Shown here one piece after another: positions 44,061-52,562 of a DNA stretch of 64,000 bases. The DNA is from Oceanobacillus chungangensis. Its GTDB lineage: Bacteria > Bacillota > Bacilli > Bacillales > Amphibacillaceae. How positions within the stretch are numbered: the stretch's first letter is position 1; every line of letters starts with the position of its first letter. Location of the stretch: positions 1-64,000 of the forward strand of contig NZ_PIOD01000029.1 of the NCBI RefSeq assembly GCF_003369565.1, written 5' to 3'. The notes beneath the pieces are model-generated. The model was not told the origin of the DNA. It searched no databases and saw only the letters and a list, made by a program, of their open reading frames with translations. The position numbers and the translations under genes are program-made.

Positions 44061-44751
44061 AAGCAGTTATTCGATACATTTTATTTAGAATAAAGGATAT
44101 TAAATATAAGACAGCTCCAATCACAGCAAATGTCAGTATCGGAAGACTTATTGTTGTACCGAATCCAGGAGTAATGATTGGTATAAGTATAAAAACTCCA
44201 ATAAATACCATACTGATAATCCAAACCTGTAGAAATTCTACCCATGGTTTTGTTTTCTTCTTTTTGAAAGATGTTTGTTTCATCCATTTCATAATTATTT
44301 TGATGAATAAGTAAAGCGAGATTAAATAACCAAGTATGATAATGACCCCTGAACCTAACTGAAAGGTTATGAAATTGGAACCTAAATCAAAAAAGTAATT
44401 TAGTCCAAAACTGATAATACCATGACAGAGACTGATAATAGCCAGAAATTGGATAACAATAAAACTGAGCAGCTTTGCTGTGTCTTTTGTCTGTTCACTG
44501 GGAATTTCTTCGATCACTTCATCACAGTATGCTTTTAAATCATCGCCAAATACATCCTTTGCGGTCTTACCTTCTGTCTGGGCATGAAGCAGATGTTCAA
44601 GCAGCTCTAATAACACTTCTTCAGTCTGTTGCTCAGATTTATTAGCATTTAAACGGATATAGATAAGCATATCTTCATAATAAGCTAAGTTTTCCTCATG
44701 TAACATCTTTCTTTTATCGTTGTTTAACTGAACAATGTCCTTGGGATTCAC
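44059..44751 (-). CDS. DUF1129/HAAS-type membrane protein
   Basis: 230 residues. N-terminal helical region (about 1-75) with LLELLEHLLHAQTEGKTAKDVFGDDLKAYCDEVIEEIP, the pattern of HAAS/DUF1129 proteins, followed by six hydrophobic segments. Such proteins commonly accompany PadR regulators. Here a PadR gene lies upstream on the same strand beyond the M48 protease. 27 bp after the protease gene, so probably one operon. Function unknown. Confidence 0.75.
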   Translation of the reverse strand: MNPKDIVQLNNDKRKMLHEENLAYYEDMLIYIRLNANKSEQQTEEVLLELLEHLLHAQTEGKTAKDVFGDDLKAYCDEVIEEIPSEQTKDTAKLLSFIVIQFLAIISLCHGIISFGLNYFFDLGSNFITFQLGSGVIIILGYLISLYLFIKIIMKWMKQTSFKKKKTKPWVEFLQVWIISMVFIGVFILIPIITPGFGTTISLPILTFAVIGAVLYLISFILNKMYRITA

Positions 44752-44778
44752 TGTTAATGACCTCCTTTATAAATGATG

Positions 44779-46494
44779 CTACTTTGTAAATGATTCTTTA
44801 AATCGATCGGCCAACCAACGCTTCCAAATTCGACTGCCCCATTGATTACGATCACTTCTTAATGTATGTACTCGCCAATAGATTGGAGGATGGGCCATAA
44901 ATTGAAACTCTAATAGTCGATAAAACCACGGTGAGCGCTCTAAGGATGATTTAATCTCTTTTTGATTTCTTATTTCCAGACTGTATTGTTGTGCTTTTCT
45001 CAATGCTTCATCCTGACGAGTAGCAAGCGTGGCTAGACTGTCGGCCATTTGCCGTTTACCTCCATCAAGAAATGCAGCACCTAAATGATCTGCCCTTACT
45101 TCCATTAGCTGTAAATAAAATGATTGTACAAGGGGAAAAAGGAGCATAAGTGTCCAAATAATAAAAAATAATGGTGTAGAATAATCTTCTATATTCTCTA
45201 TCTGTTCTAACACAAATAAAAGTGAGAAGACGACAACGAGCATTAGAAAGGCACGACATAGTTGTCCCCACATAACATCACGTTTCTTTACATGTACTGC
45301 TTCATGAGCTAAAATTCCTTCAATTGCTTCAATCGGTAATGTTAATGTAGCTGAGGTTAAAGTTACCATCGATTTGCCGATATTCATTCCTGTCGCCATC
45401 CCGTTATACTGTGCAGAATCTGTCTCATAAACGTTTACATTTGGAATTCCAGCACGAACGAATATTTTTTCAGCTGCAGAAATGACATCAGGATTCTTAG
45501 TAGGCTTTGCATCCATTGCAACCTTTAACACACGATCGGATACATACATATTAAAGAGCCAATAAATGATTGCAAAACTAACCATTAGCCAAACCGGTGC
45601 TTTGATAATATATAAGAGCAATAGAATACTTGTATATGCCGAAACCCCTTTGACTGTAATCGCGAAATAAAACTTGCCGAGAAGTCGCTTTATATTCTTC
45701 TTATGATAGAGAGGCAGAATAGTAACCTTTTCTTCTATTGCATCCGCTATTTGGGATTCTGGCTCTACTTCTGCTTTCAATGTTTCTGTTTCTTTAATTG
45801 TTAGATAGACAGTTTCACCAGGCATTTGCAATCGCAGTACTTTATCAAAGCTAGTCGTAAAATCAGTATTCGTTGTAAATAAAGTAAGATAAGGGTGCAG
45901 TTTTAATAGATCTACTCCAGTTTCGATTGTTATCTTCTCAATATCCTCAAGCGGGTATATTCTTGAATCTAAGCGAGACAGAATATACAAGCTTTCTAGT
46001 TCTTTTGATAAATATATTCTTGTTGTATTGTACGTTATGATTCGCTTGATCATTTCTGTAATGGCAGTGAGCATACCAAAAACGATGACATAATTTAAGA
46101 GACTATATTCCGGTCCATAAATTAAAAATAGGGTTGCACCAGCAAATACAAGGATGGAAATCGCTAAATCTCCGAATATTCGCTTGTTATTTCGCACAAT
46201 CTGTATTTCTTCTATAGCAGTTTGCTCGTTAATTTCCGCTTTTATCTCCCCAAATTTTCCATAATCAGCTAATAATAAATGCATCGATAAGTATCCAGCT
46301 GACATAAAAGAAATATAGATAAATCCGTCAGAATAACCATTTTGATAAAAGATAAAGCTGCTAAATAGAAGTGCTAACGTAATTTCACTGACATATCCTA
46401 GTTTTGTATTCCACTTTCTTAGTAAGTAAGAGATTACATAAATAATACAGCCATATAAGAGATGAACAATTGTTTCTAATAAATCGGGAAGCAT
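44779..46494 (-). CDS. M48-family membrane zinc metalloprotease (HtpX-like, extended)
   Basis: 571 residues, about twice HtpX. N-terminal half: about six hydrophobic segments and a soluble region around residues 170-265. The protease part has the zinc motif HEAVH at 397-401 (GILAHEAVHVKKRD) and the third ligand in MEVRADHLGAAFLDGG. Likely cuts membrane proteins from the cytoplasmic side. It starts an operon with the DUF1129 gene. The unusual length comes from the N-terminal membrane module, whose role I cannot assign. Confidence 0.78.
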   Translation of the reverse strand: MLPDLLETIVHLLYGCIIYVISYLLRKWNTKLGYVSEITLALLFSSFIFYQNGYSDGFIYISFMSAGYLSMHLLLADYGKFGEIKAEINEQTAIEEIQIVRNNKRIFGDLAISILVFAGATLFLIYGPEYSLLNYVIVFGMLTAITEMIKRIITYNTTRIYLSKELESLYILSRLDSRIYPLEDIEKITIETGVDLLKLHPYLTLFTTNTDFTTSFDKVLRLQMPGETVYLTIKETETLKAEVEPESQIADAIEEKVTILPLYHKKNIKRLLGKFYFAITVKGVSAYTSILLLLYIIKAPVWLMVSFAIIYWLFNMYVSDRVLKVAMDAKPTKNPDVISAAEKIFVRAGIPNVNVYETDSAQYNGMATGMNIGKSMVTLTSATLTLPIEAIEGILAHEAVHVKKRDVMWGQLCRAFLMLVVVFSLLFVLEQIENIEDYSTPLFFIIWTLMLLFPLVQSFYLQLMEVRADHLGAAFLDGGKRQMADSLATLATRQDEALRKAQQYSLEIRNQKEIKSSLERSPWFYRLLEFQFMAHPPIYWRVHTLRSDRNQWGSRIWKRWLADRFKESFTK

Positions 46495-46876
46495 AGATAC
46501 ACCTGCCAGTCTAATTATTTTCTTGCAAATTTATGGGGTAATTCAGACCTTTTTGACCTTCTAAGATTCATATAAGTTTGTTTTGAATTTTCTTTTTTAC
46601 GAATAACGATTTTGTTCAACCATTGCCTAGAAAATAAGTAAATATAGAATGAAAACGTCGAAAATGGTAATCGTAAACACAGTCACAGCATAGAATGCTG
46701 GCGTTTCTATAACGAGAATATTGCACATGGTTATTTGCTGTCCGTCCCGTTTCCTGAGGCTATACTTCTTATAAATCGGTCGAATTTTAAATTTGAATAA
46801 ACAAAACCATGACTACATAGCTTAATCGGTATTCTACATATAGCAGACAAATTTTAGGATTGATATTATAATCGAA
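46495..46876. other. Intergenic stretch upstream of the M48 gene
   Basis: About 380 bp without a credible ORF between the padR stop and the M48 start, both on the minus strand. AT-rich, no strong hairpin and none of the repeat families. It presumably carries the M48 promoter, but I could not pick one with confidence. Confidence 0.4.
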
Positions 46877-47227
46877 TCATTTATTTTTATTGTAATGAAC
46901 TCCTTTTTCAATAATTTTATCTACTGGTTGTTTAAGTAATTCCCATTGATGAATGAATTCGGTGAGTTGTATTTCTCCCTCAGTTGTGAGTTGATAATAT
47001 TTCCGTTTTGGACCTGTATCTGATTTCTTCATTTCTCCAATGATCAATTTTTCTTTTTGTAGTCTAAGTAATATCGGATAAATGGACCCTTCACTAACAT
47101 CGGATAATCCAAATTCTTGGAGTTTCATCGAAACCTCGTAGCCATAGGTTGGTTGCATCTTAATAATCGATAAAATGCATCCTTCTAAAATTCCTTTTAA
47201 TAGTTGGCTTCGTTGTGAAATTTTCAC
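46877..47227 (-). CDS. PadR-family transcriptional regulator
   Basis: 116 residues: winged helix with LLKGILEGCILSIIKMQPTYGYEVSMKLQEFGLSDVSEGSIYPILLRLQKEKLI and a short C-terminal dimerisation helix. Sub-family of about 110-120 residues that usually represses its own gene and adjacent membrane-protein genes. Start is GTG 47227, seven bases after AAGG. A 25-bp dyad 39 bp upstream fits autoregulation. The M48 and DUF1129 genes lie downstream on the same strand. Confidence 0.85.
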   Translation of the reverse strand: MKISQRSQLLKGILEGCILSIIKMQPTYGYEVSMKLQEFGLSDVSEGSIYPILLRLQKEKLIIGEMKKSDTGPKRKYYQLTTEGEIQLTEFIHQWELLKQPVDKIIEKGVHYNKNK

Positions 47228-47265
47228 TCACCTACCTTGTATAACAATATAGTGAACCTTTAGAT

Positions 47266-47290
47266 AGCTACCTTGCGATGCAAAGTAGCT
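47266..47290. promoter_or_regulatory. Candidate PadR operator
   Basis: AGCTACCTTGC and GCAAAGTAGCT form 11-bp arms (one mismatch) around GAT. The TTGC..GCAA core with flanking TAC/GTA is of the kind bound by small PadR proteins. Located directly before the padR start. Confidence 0.6.
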
Positions 47291-47440
47291 TATTTAGAGT
47301 ATATAACCTTTAAAAGAGAAAATGCAAGGATTATTATTATATTTTCCAAAAATTTAGTTGAAAAATATATTTAAAGCAAAGAATAGGACAAGTTAGGGGG
47401 AGTTATATACAATGGAATAAAAGAAAGGAAGTGACCATGA

Positions 47441-47761
47441 GTGGAAAAAATCAATACAATCGAAATGTTTGAAGAAAAAATTCAAAGTGAGAATCCAATT
47501 ATCGTAAAGTTTTATGCGGATTGGTGCACAGACTGTAAGGTACTTGATATGTTTATTGGTGACGTTAAAAGCGAATTCAGTCAATATCAATGGTATGAAG
47601 TAAATAGTGATGAGCTAAACGGGGTAGCTGAGAGCTACGATGTGATGGGGATACCGAGTATATTAATTTTCCAAAATGGAGAGAAGCTTGCACATCAGCA
47701 TAGTGCTTACACAAAATCACCGGGAGAAGTATCAGCATTTCTTCATCAACAGCTAGGCTAA
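47441..47761 (+). CDS. Thioredoxin-family protein
   Basis: 106 residues. Active site WCTDC (Cys29 and Cys32) instead of WCGPC, followed by the cis-Pro loop MGIPSILIF. Cytoplasmic, no signal peptide. The changed dipeptide TD suggests a redox potential unlike standard thioredoxin; similar proteins in Bacillus (YdbP, YtpP) are not fully defined. Start is GTG 47441 with AAGGAAG upstream. Own terminator. Confidence 0.82.
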   Translation: MEKINTIEMFEEKIQSENPIIVKFYADWCTDCKVLDMFIGDVKSEFSQYQWYEVNSDELNGVAESYDVMGIPSILIFQNGEKLAHQHSAYTKSPGEVSAFLHQQLG

Positions 47762-47766
47762 TTAGT

Positions 47767-47803
47767 AAAACGATCATTCATATCATATGGTGATCGTTTT
47801 TTT
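47767..47803 (+). terminator. Terminator after the thioredoxin gene
   Basis: AAAACGATCA / TGATCGTTTT, 10-bp stem, 14-base loop containing a further short dyad, then a T-run. Confidence 0.8.
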
Positions 47804-47968
47804 GGGCAAGAAAAAGCTGAAATACTTGAAAAACGGCTGATATAGTACTTTAATTGGTTGATATCAATATATTCGAAATTCGAGGTGTGACAGGCACCTA
47901 TTCGTATTTTTTCGTATACATTAGTATAATAGTATAAACTATCGGGAAGTAAGGGGAAGAGACAGCAC

Positions 47969-48535
47969 ATGATAAATCCGATATTAATTGATTTACCACA
48001 AGATTTTAATACGGAACGTCTTTTTATTCGAATGGCAATGCCTGGTGATGGGAATGTTGTATATGACGCGATGAATGCAAGTAGGAAGGACTTGAATAAA
48101 TGGTTGGAGTTCGCTTTATATGAACAGTCTCTGGATCAGGTGGAACAGATGGTGAGGGAGGCACATATTCATTTCTTACAACGGATCGAATTACGCTTCC
48201 ACATTTTTCATAAAAAGACGGGTGACTTTATTGGCTCGACAAGTCTTCATCATATTAACTGGAATGTACCGGCATTTGAAATTGGGTACTGGATTGATAG
48301 CAGAAAAAGCGGTAATGGCTACATGCTAGAAGCCGTTGAGGGATTAACCTTTTATGCCTTCTATGCGCTGCACGCAAATCGAGTTGAAATTCAATGTGAT
48401 TCGAAAAATGTAAAGAGCAGGGCCATTCCAGAACGTTTAGGATATACGCTTGAGGGAACTCTCCGAAATGCTTCGGTATCTATCGATAGGGAGGAACTAC
48501 GTGATTCTTGTATTTATGCGAAGATTAGAGAGTAA
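47969..48535 (+). CDS. RimJ/RimL-type GNAT acetyltransferase
   Basis: 188 residues. GNAT_3 fold: starts DFNTERLFIRMAMPGDG, middle FIGSTSLHHINWNVPAFEIGYWIDSRKSGNGYMLEAVEGL, later VEIQCDSKNVKSRAIPERLGYTLEGTLR. This family acetylates N-termini (ribosomal proteins) or small molecules. Substrate unknown. Precedes the response regulator by 24 bp on the same strand and may share its message. Confidence 0.82.
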   Translation: MINPILIDLPQDFNTERLFIRMAMPGDGNVVYDAMNASRKDLNKWLEFALYEQSLDQVEQMVREAHIHFLQRIELRFHIFHKKTGDFIGSTSLHHINWNVPAFEIGYWIDSRKSGNGYMLEAVEGLTFYAFYALHANRVEIQCDSKNVKSRAIPERLGYTLEGTLRNASVSIDREELRDSCIYAKIRE

Positions 48536-48559
48536 TTAGTAAATAGGCAGGTGAGGAAT

Positions 48560-49252
48560 ATGGGACGCCCAAAAATATTAATAGTAGAAGATGAGCGGAA
48601 AATAAGTCGAGTACTGGAAATCGAACTGGATTATGAAAACTATGAAACAGAAGTTGCAGATAATGGCAATGACGCAGTCCGTTTAATTGGAGAAAAGGAA
48701 TGGGATTTGGTATTGCTTGATATTATGATTCCGGAATTGAGTGGCTTAGAAGTGCTTCGCAGGGTAAGGCGAACGGATGAACATACTCCGGTAATTTTAT
48801 TAACGGCAAGAGATGAAATTCATGATAAAGTAAGCGGTCTTGATTTAGGTGCGAATGATTATATTACGAAGCCATTCCAGATTGAAGAGCTCTTAGCGCG
48901 AGTCCGTGTGCATTTACGAAAACCTCAAGGGAAGAAAGAAACTGCTGATATGCTAACTATAGGGGAATTAAGTGTAAATGTAAGTAGTCGTGAAATTGTA
49001 AGGGACGAGAAGCAAATAGAACTTACACCACGTGAATTCGATTTACTTGTCTACCTGCTGGAAAATAAAAATATCGTCTTGACTAGGGATCAGTTAATCG
49101 AACAAGTATGGGGATTCGATTATTACGGTGATACTAATGTGGTTGATGTTTATATCCGTTATCTGCGTCAAAAGATTGATAAAGGATTTGAATCACCTTA
49201 TATCCAAACTATACGTGGTGTCGGCTATACAATAAAGGAACTTGATAAATGA
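48560..49252 (+). CDS. ykoG: OmpR-class response regulator (YkoG-like)
   Basis: 230 residues. Receiver with Asp54 (VLLDIMIPELSG) and Lys in TKPFQI; winged helix with LTPREFDLLVYLLENKNIVLTRDQLIEQVWGFDYYGDTNVVDVYIRYLRQKID. The closest match I know is Bacillus YkoG (also like ArlR). ATG 48560 is preceded by AGGTGAGG. It overlaps the kinase gene by four bases, and PepSY genes (YkoI-like) follow, as in Bacillus. Confidence 0.82.
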   Translation: MGRPKILIVEDERKISRVLEIELDYENYETEVADNGNDAVRLIGEKEWDLVLLDIMIPELSGLEVLRRVRRTDEHTPVILLTARDEIHDKVSGLDLGANDYITKPFQIEELLARVRVHLRKPQGKKETADMLTIGELSVNVSSREIVRDEKQIELTPREFDLLVYLLENKNIVLTRDQLIEQVWGFDYYGDTNVVDVYIRYLRQKIDKGFESPYIQTIRGVGYTIKELDK

Positions 49253-50610
49253 AGCTAAAGACTAAGATTCAGCTTTTTTCTAGTTTATTGATGCTCATTT
49301 TAATCTTGCTCGTGAATATCGCCATTTACTATCTATTTTATCAAATGACTGCTGATAGCGAATTAGAGCAATTATCAGAACAAACAAATACTCTCTTCAC
49401 AACATTGGCGGATAATCCAGAAATCAGTGAAGTGGAAGCGGAAAATCTGTTAAGGGCTTATTTACCCGCAGATGGAATCATTCGTGTAATTGATAAGAAT
49501 GGTAATCCAATCCATCAGCTGATGAAATTAGGGGAGTATGAGACATTACCTTGGGGATATACGACTACAGAATCGCGGGAACTTCTTCCTCAGGATAATG
49601 CACCAGATATTGCAATAGTGACGAAGCCAATTATATGGACTAATGGGGAGCATGCAGGGGAAATTGTGACAGTACAGGTTGCAAATCATTTAATTCCACT
49701 TCATGAAACGATGCAAACATTATTTTATGTCCTGTCAATCTTATTTGTCATTATGCTTATTCCAATTTTAATTGCGGGAAATGTTTTAAGTAAATTTCTT
49801 CTGCTCCCGATAAAACAATTAATCGAAACAATGAAGGAAAACACGAAGCAGGCAAAATGGAAGAAAATTAATGTTGAGAACCGCTCGAAGGACGAATTAT
49901 ATGAGATGGAAATGACCTTTAATGAAATGATTGATTATTTAAAGGACAACTATGAGAAACAGGAGATGTTCGTTTCCAATGCATCCCATGAATTAAAAAC
50001 GCCCATTCAAATTGTGAAGAGCTATGGACAATTACTTGCACGGCGAGGGCGCGATAATCCAGAGCTTTTTCAAGAAGCAGTTGATGCGATCGATTCAGAG
50101 GCCGACCGGATGCAAAAACTGATTGAACAGATGCTGTCATTAGCAAAGAATACGCAAGTAGCACCCAGGGAGAAGATTGACCTCACGTCTCTTGTTGCGG
50201 ACACTGTTTCAACGTTTCAAGGTGCATATAAAAGGCAATTTCATTTTATTCAAGAAGTAGGTACTGTTTTTGTGAATGGATCTCGCGATCAATTGGAGCA
50301 GGTTCTGTATATTCTCATTGAAAATGCGTTGAAATATAGTAAAGAGAAAATAGAAATTAAGCTTTCAGAACAAAATAATCTAGCTACATTTTCGGTTCGC
50401 GATTATGGACAAGGAATACCAGAAACAGAGCAATCGCGGATTTTTGAACGATTTTATCGTGTTGATAAGGCAAGAAACAGGGATACAGGTGGGACTGGAC
50501 TCGGTTTAGCAATCGCTAAGACTATCACAGATCAGCACCATGGAACATTATCTGTGAAAAGTATACCTGGTGAGGGATCGACTTTTTCACTAGCATTACC
50601 AGTTGATTGA
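49249..50610 (+). CDS. ykoH: Sensor histidine kinase (YkoH-like)
   Basis: 453 residues. Membrane segment about 10-30, extracytoplasmic region about 31-155, second segment about 160-182, HAMP, HisKA with His247 (ASHELKTPIQIVKSYG), HATPase with LIENALKYS, DYGQGIP and GGTGLGLAIAKT. ATG at 49249 overlaps the regulator's stop by four bases. Signal unknown. Membrane-anchored PepSY proteins encoded next may modulate its sensing; that is inference. Confidence 0.85.
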   Translation: MKLKTKIQLFSSLLMLILILLVNIAIYYLFYQMTADSELEQLSEQTNTLFTTLADNPEISEVEAENLLRAYLPADGIIRVIDKNGNPIHQLMKLGEYETLPWGYTTTESRELLPQDNAPDIAIVTKPIIWTNGEHAGEIVTVQVANHLIPLHETMQTLFYVLSILFVIMLIPILIAGNVLSKFLLLPIKQLIETMKENTKQAKWKKINVENRSKDELYEMEMTFNEMIDYLKDNYEKQEMFVSNASHELKTPIQIVKSYGQLLARRGRDNPELFQEAVDAIDSEADRMQKLIEQMLSLAKNTQVAPREKIDLTSLVADTVSTFQGAYKRQFHFIQEVGTVFVNGSRDQLEQVLYILIENALKYSKEKIEIKLSEQNNLATFSVRDYGQGIPETEQSRIFERFYRVDKARNRDTGGTGLGLAIAKTITDQHHGTLSVKSIPGEGSTFSLALPVD

Positions 50611-50639
50611 CGTAATAAAAGTTTGAAGCGGGTGATAAA

Positions 50640-51248
50640 ATGGCAAAGAAATTAGGTATCATCGTGGCAAGCATCGTCGTAATTATAATTGTGGGAATTA
50701 GTATTTTTCTTTGGAGCGGCTCTGCTAAAGAACCAAAGCTTTCAGTAGCAGAGATTCGGCGATTGGTGGAGAGTCAATACCCTGGAACGATATCGGAACC
50801 GGTATTAGTAGCAGGTGAGAATGGGACAGTATATGACGTTACTTCCAATAATGGTGACAAGTCCTATAAAATTAGAATGGATGGCAATACTGGTGAGGTG
50901 CTATCCATCAATATGCAAGACAACTCCAGAAAAATAGCACAGAAGGGTAAAACAGTGGAAAAAGAGAAGGATGCTAATAAAAAAGAGGAACAACCGGATC
51001 AACCAGGAAATAATGGGACCCAACAGAGAGCTACTAGCGATGCGGTAATTGATCTAGAACAAGCTAAAGAAATTGCGTTAAAGCAATTTACTGGTACATT
51101 TGAAAAGATAGAGCTTGAAAAAGATAACGATCGTTTAAGCTATGAAATCGAAATGAAAAATGAAACAGCAGAAGCAGAAATTCTAATCGATGCCTATACT
51201 GGAGATGTAATTTTGCTGGATATTGAATCAGCGGATGATGAAGATTAA
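50640..51248 (+). CDS. Membrane-anchored protein with two PepSY repeats (YkoI-like)
   Basis: 202 residues. N-terminal membrane anchor (about 5-26), PepSY repeat 1 (about 34-97, AEIRRLVESQYPGTI ... YKIRMDGNTGEVLSI), acidic-basic linker rich in Lys, Glu and Gln, PepSY repeat 2 (about 140-200, AKEIALKQFTGTF ... AEILIDAYTGDVILLDIE). PepSY domains are found in protease propeptides and two-component accessory proteins. Lies 29 bp after the kinase, so it is in the same transcript, outside the membrane. Confidence 0.82.
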   Translation: MAKKLGIIVASIVVIIIVGISIFLWSGSAKEPKLSVAEIRRLVESQYPGTISEPVLVAGENGTVYDVTSNNGDKSYKIRMDGNTGEVLSINMQDNSRKIAQKGKTVEKEKDANKKEEQPDQPGNNGTQQRATSDAVIDLEQAKEIALKQFTGTFEKIELEKDNDRLSYEIEMKNETAEAEILIDAYTGDVILLDIESADDED

Positions 51249-51252
51249 ATCG

Positions 51253-51287
51253 TAAGCTATTAGAGAAATCTAGTAGCTTATTTTTTT
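51253..51287 (+). terminator. Terminator after the first PepSY gene
   Basis: TAAGCTA(T)TAGA / TCTA(G)TAGCTTA stem with GAAA loop and a seven-T run. It separates the ykoGH-PepSY transcript from the next, separately controlled PepSY genes. Confidence 0.85.
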
Positions 51288-51288
51288 A

Positions 51289-51344
51289 TTCTCATCAAAT
51301 TCTAATCTTACTCACATCGTCTTTTCATTCATGATGGATATGAT
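51289..51344 (+). promoter_or_regulatory. Response-regulator box (three 11-bp repeats) and promoter, copy 1
   Basis: Tandem 11-mers TTCTCATCAAA (51289), TTCTAATCTTA (51300) and CTCACATCGTC (51311), then 17 bp, then -10 TATGAT at 51339-51344. No good -35 box is present, as expected of an activator-dependent promoter. Eleven-base direct repeats are the usual OmpR-class target. Copy 2 at 51704-51759 keeps the same spacing. The likely activator is the YkoG-like regulator encoded upstream. Confidence 0.65.
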
Positions 51345-51375
51345 GTAAGTAACAAGAAAACGAGGGGGAAAAGAG

Positions 51376-51675
51376 ATGAAAAAGACAATTGGTTTCGTTA
51401 TTGCTACATTTATTTGCATCGGATTATTCGTATTTGGTCCGTCGCAAACAAGTGCTTCAATAGCTAATCCAGAAAACGGAGAAAAAATAAGTCTATTAGA
51501 AGCAGAACACATTGCATTACAGGAATTTACAGGCATCGTGAAACAGCATCAACTTACATGGGTCGATAATTGCCAAACATACGAAGTTGAGATTACAAAT
51601 CGGAATCAAGAGGCAAAAATTGAAGTGGACGCATTTACAGGGGAAATTATAAACTTAGACATCACCCAGAATTAA
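51376..51675 (+). CDS. Secreted protein with one PepSY domain
   Basis: 99 residues. Signal peptide about 1-25 (cleavage after SQTSA), then one PepSY domain (about 36-98: LLEAEHIALQEFTGIV ... AKIEVDAFTGEIINLDI). Half the size of its neighbours, as if one repeat had been lost or never duplicated. GAGGGG before the ATG. Controlled by the box at 51289-51344. Confidence 0.78.
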   Translation: MKKTIGFVIATFICIGLFVFGPSQTSASIANPENGEKISLLEAEHIALQEFTGIVKQHQLTWVDNCQTYEVEITNRNQEAKIEVDAFTGEIINLDITQN

Positions 51676-51703
51676 GGACCATGTTTAAAGGGAAATACAA
51701 AGA

Positions 51704-51759
51704 TTCTCATCAATTTCTAACTTTCTTCACATGATCCTTTCATTCATGATAGCTATGAT
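51704..51759 (+). promoter_or_regulatory. Response-regulator box and promoter, copy 2
   Basis: TTCTCATCAAT (51704), TTCTAACTTTC (51715), TTCACATGATC (51726), 17 bp, TATGAT (51754-51759). The distance from the last repeat to the ATG is identical in both copies (55 bp). Flanking bases TTTCATTCATGAT and GATGTAAGTAACAAGAA are also shared, so promoter and gene were duplicated together. Confidence 0.65.
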
Positions 51760-51790
51760 GTAAGTAACAAGAATACAAGGAGGAAATAAT

Positions 51791-52396
51791 ATGAAAAAGA
51801 AAATAGGCGTAACTATTGGAGCGATGGCAGTTGCCGGATTAGTCGGATTAGGGTTTTCACAAAATGTAGTTGTAAATGCTGACCCAGTGATTACAGTAAA
51901 TGAAATTAAAGAAAAAGTGACAACCCAATATCCAGGAACAATTACGGAACTGGAACTAGATGAAAAATCAAATAAGCCGATTTACGAGGTGGAAATTAAA
52001 AATGACAATAGGGAATACGAATTAGAGATTGATGGAAATACTGGTGAAGTTCTAGCTCTTGATGAAAAGGAAACAAAAAATGATAACATAAAAACAGATG
52101 AAGACAGGCAAACAAAGAGTGAAAGTAAAGCAACAGATGATGACAAAGATTCTGTTACCCAAAAAACAGTTGAACAAAAATCAACTAACAAAGCTGTAAT
52201 TGGTGATAAAAAAGCGAGAAGCATTGCTGCTAATCAATTTTCAGGTACAATCGTCGAGCTTGACCTTGATGAAGACGATGGACGATTAATTTATGAAATT
52301 GAAATGGAAAATGGGGATAGCGATGCAGAAATAGAAATCGATGCATACACTGGAAAAATTCTAGTTGTTGATATTGATCACGGTGATGATGACTAA
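51791..52396 (+). CDS. Secreted protein with two PepSY repeats
   Basis: 201 residues. Signal peptide about 1-30, PepSY 1 (about 36-96: VNEIKEKVTTQYPGTITELEL ... YELEIDGNTGEVLAL), a charged Lys/Asp/Thr linker (about 97-135), PepSY 2 (about 140-200: KKARSIAANQFSGTIVELDL ... AEIEIDAYTGKILVVDIDH). Same layout as the 50640 product but with a cleavable-looking signal. AGGAGG before the ATG. Two convergent-side hairpins follow. Confidence 0.8.
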   Translation: MKKKIGVTIGAMAVAGLVGLGFSQNVVVNADPVITVNEIKEKVTTQYPGTITELELDEKSNKPIYEVEIKNDNREYELEIDGNTGEVLALDEKETKNDNIKTDEDRQTKSESKATDDDKDSVTQKTVEQKSTNKAVIGDKKARSIAANQFSGTIVELDLDEDDGRLIYEIEMENGDSDAEIEIDAYTGKILVVDIDHGDDD

Positions 52397-52404
52397 ACAA
52401 TGGA

Positions 52405-52440
52405 AATAGAAGCTAATCCACTTGGATTAGCTTCTATTTA
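52405..52440 (+). terminator. Terminator of the PepSY gene cluster
   Basis: 15-bp perfect stem AATAGAAGCTAATCC and complement with a short loop, followed by TA. Confidence 0.75.
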
Positions 52441-52466
52441 TATGACGGCTTTATCTCATTGTTATA

Positions 52467-52500
52467 AAACAGCTTCATTCTGTCCGATGAGGCTGTTTCA
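52467..52500 (-). terminator. Terminator of the DUF421 gene
   Basis: AAACAGCTTCAT / ATGAGGCTGTTT, 12-bp stem with one G-T pair. It is on the far side of the DUF421 stop codon; A residues in front give the minus-strand transcript its U-run. Confidence 0.6.
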
Positions 52501-52562
52501 ATAGCATATTCTTCGAAAAAATCCTAGTAGAGAAATATATTATCATTCCTCTTTAGAATTTC

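Noticed and set aside
47883-47899. AGGTGTGACAGGCACCT hairpin before the GNAT gene
   Set aside because: Short dyad of a type often seen between Bacillus genes; no T-run or clear regulatory placement, so no function is assigned.
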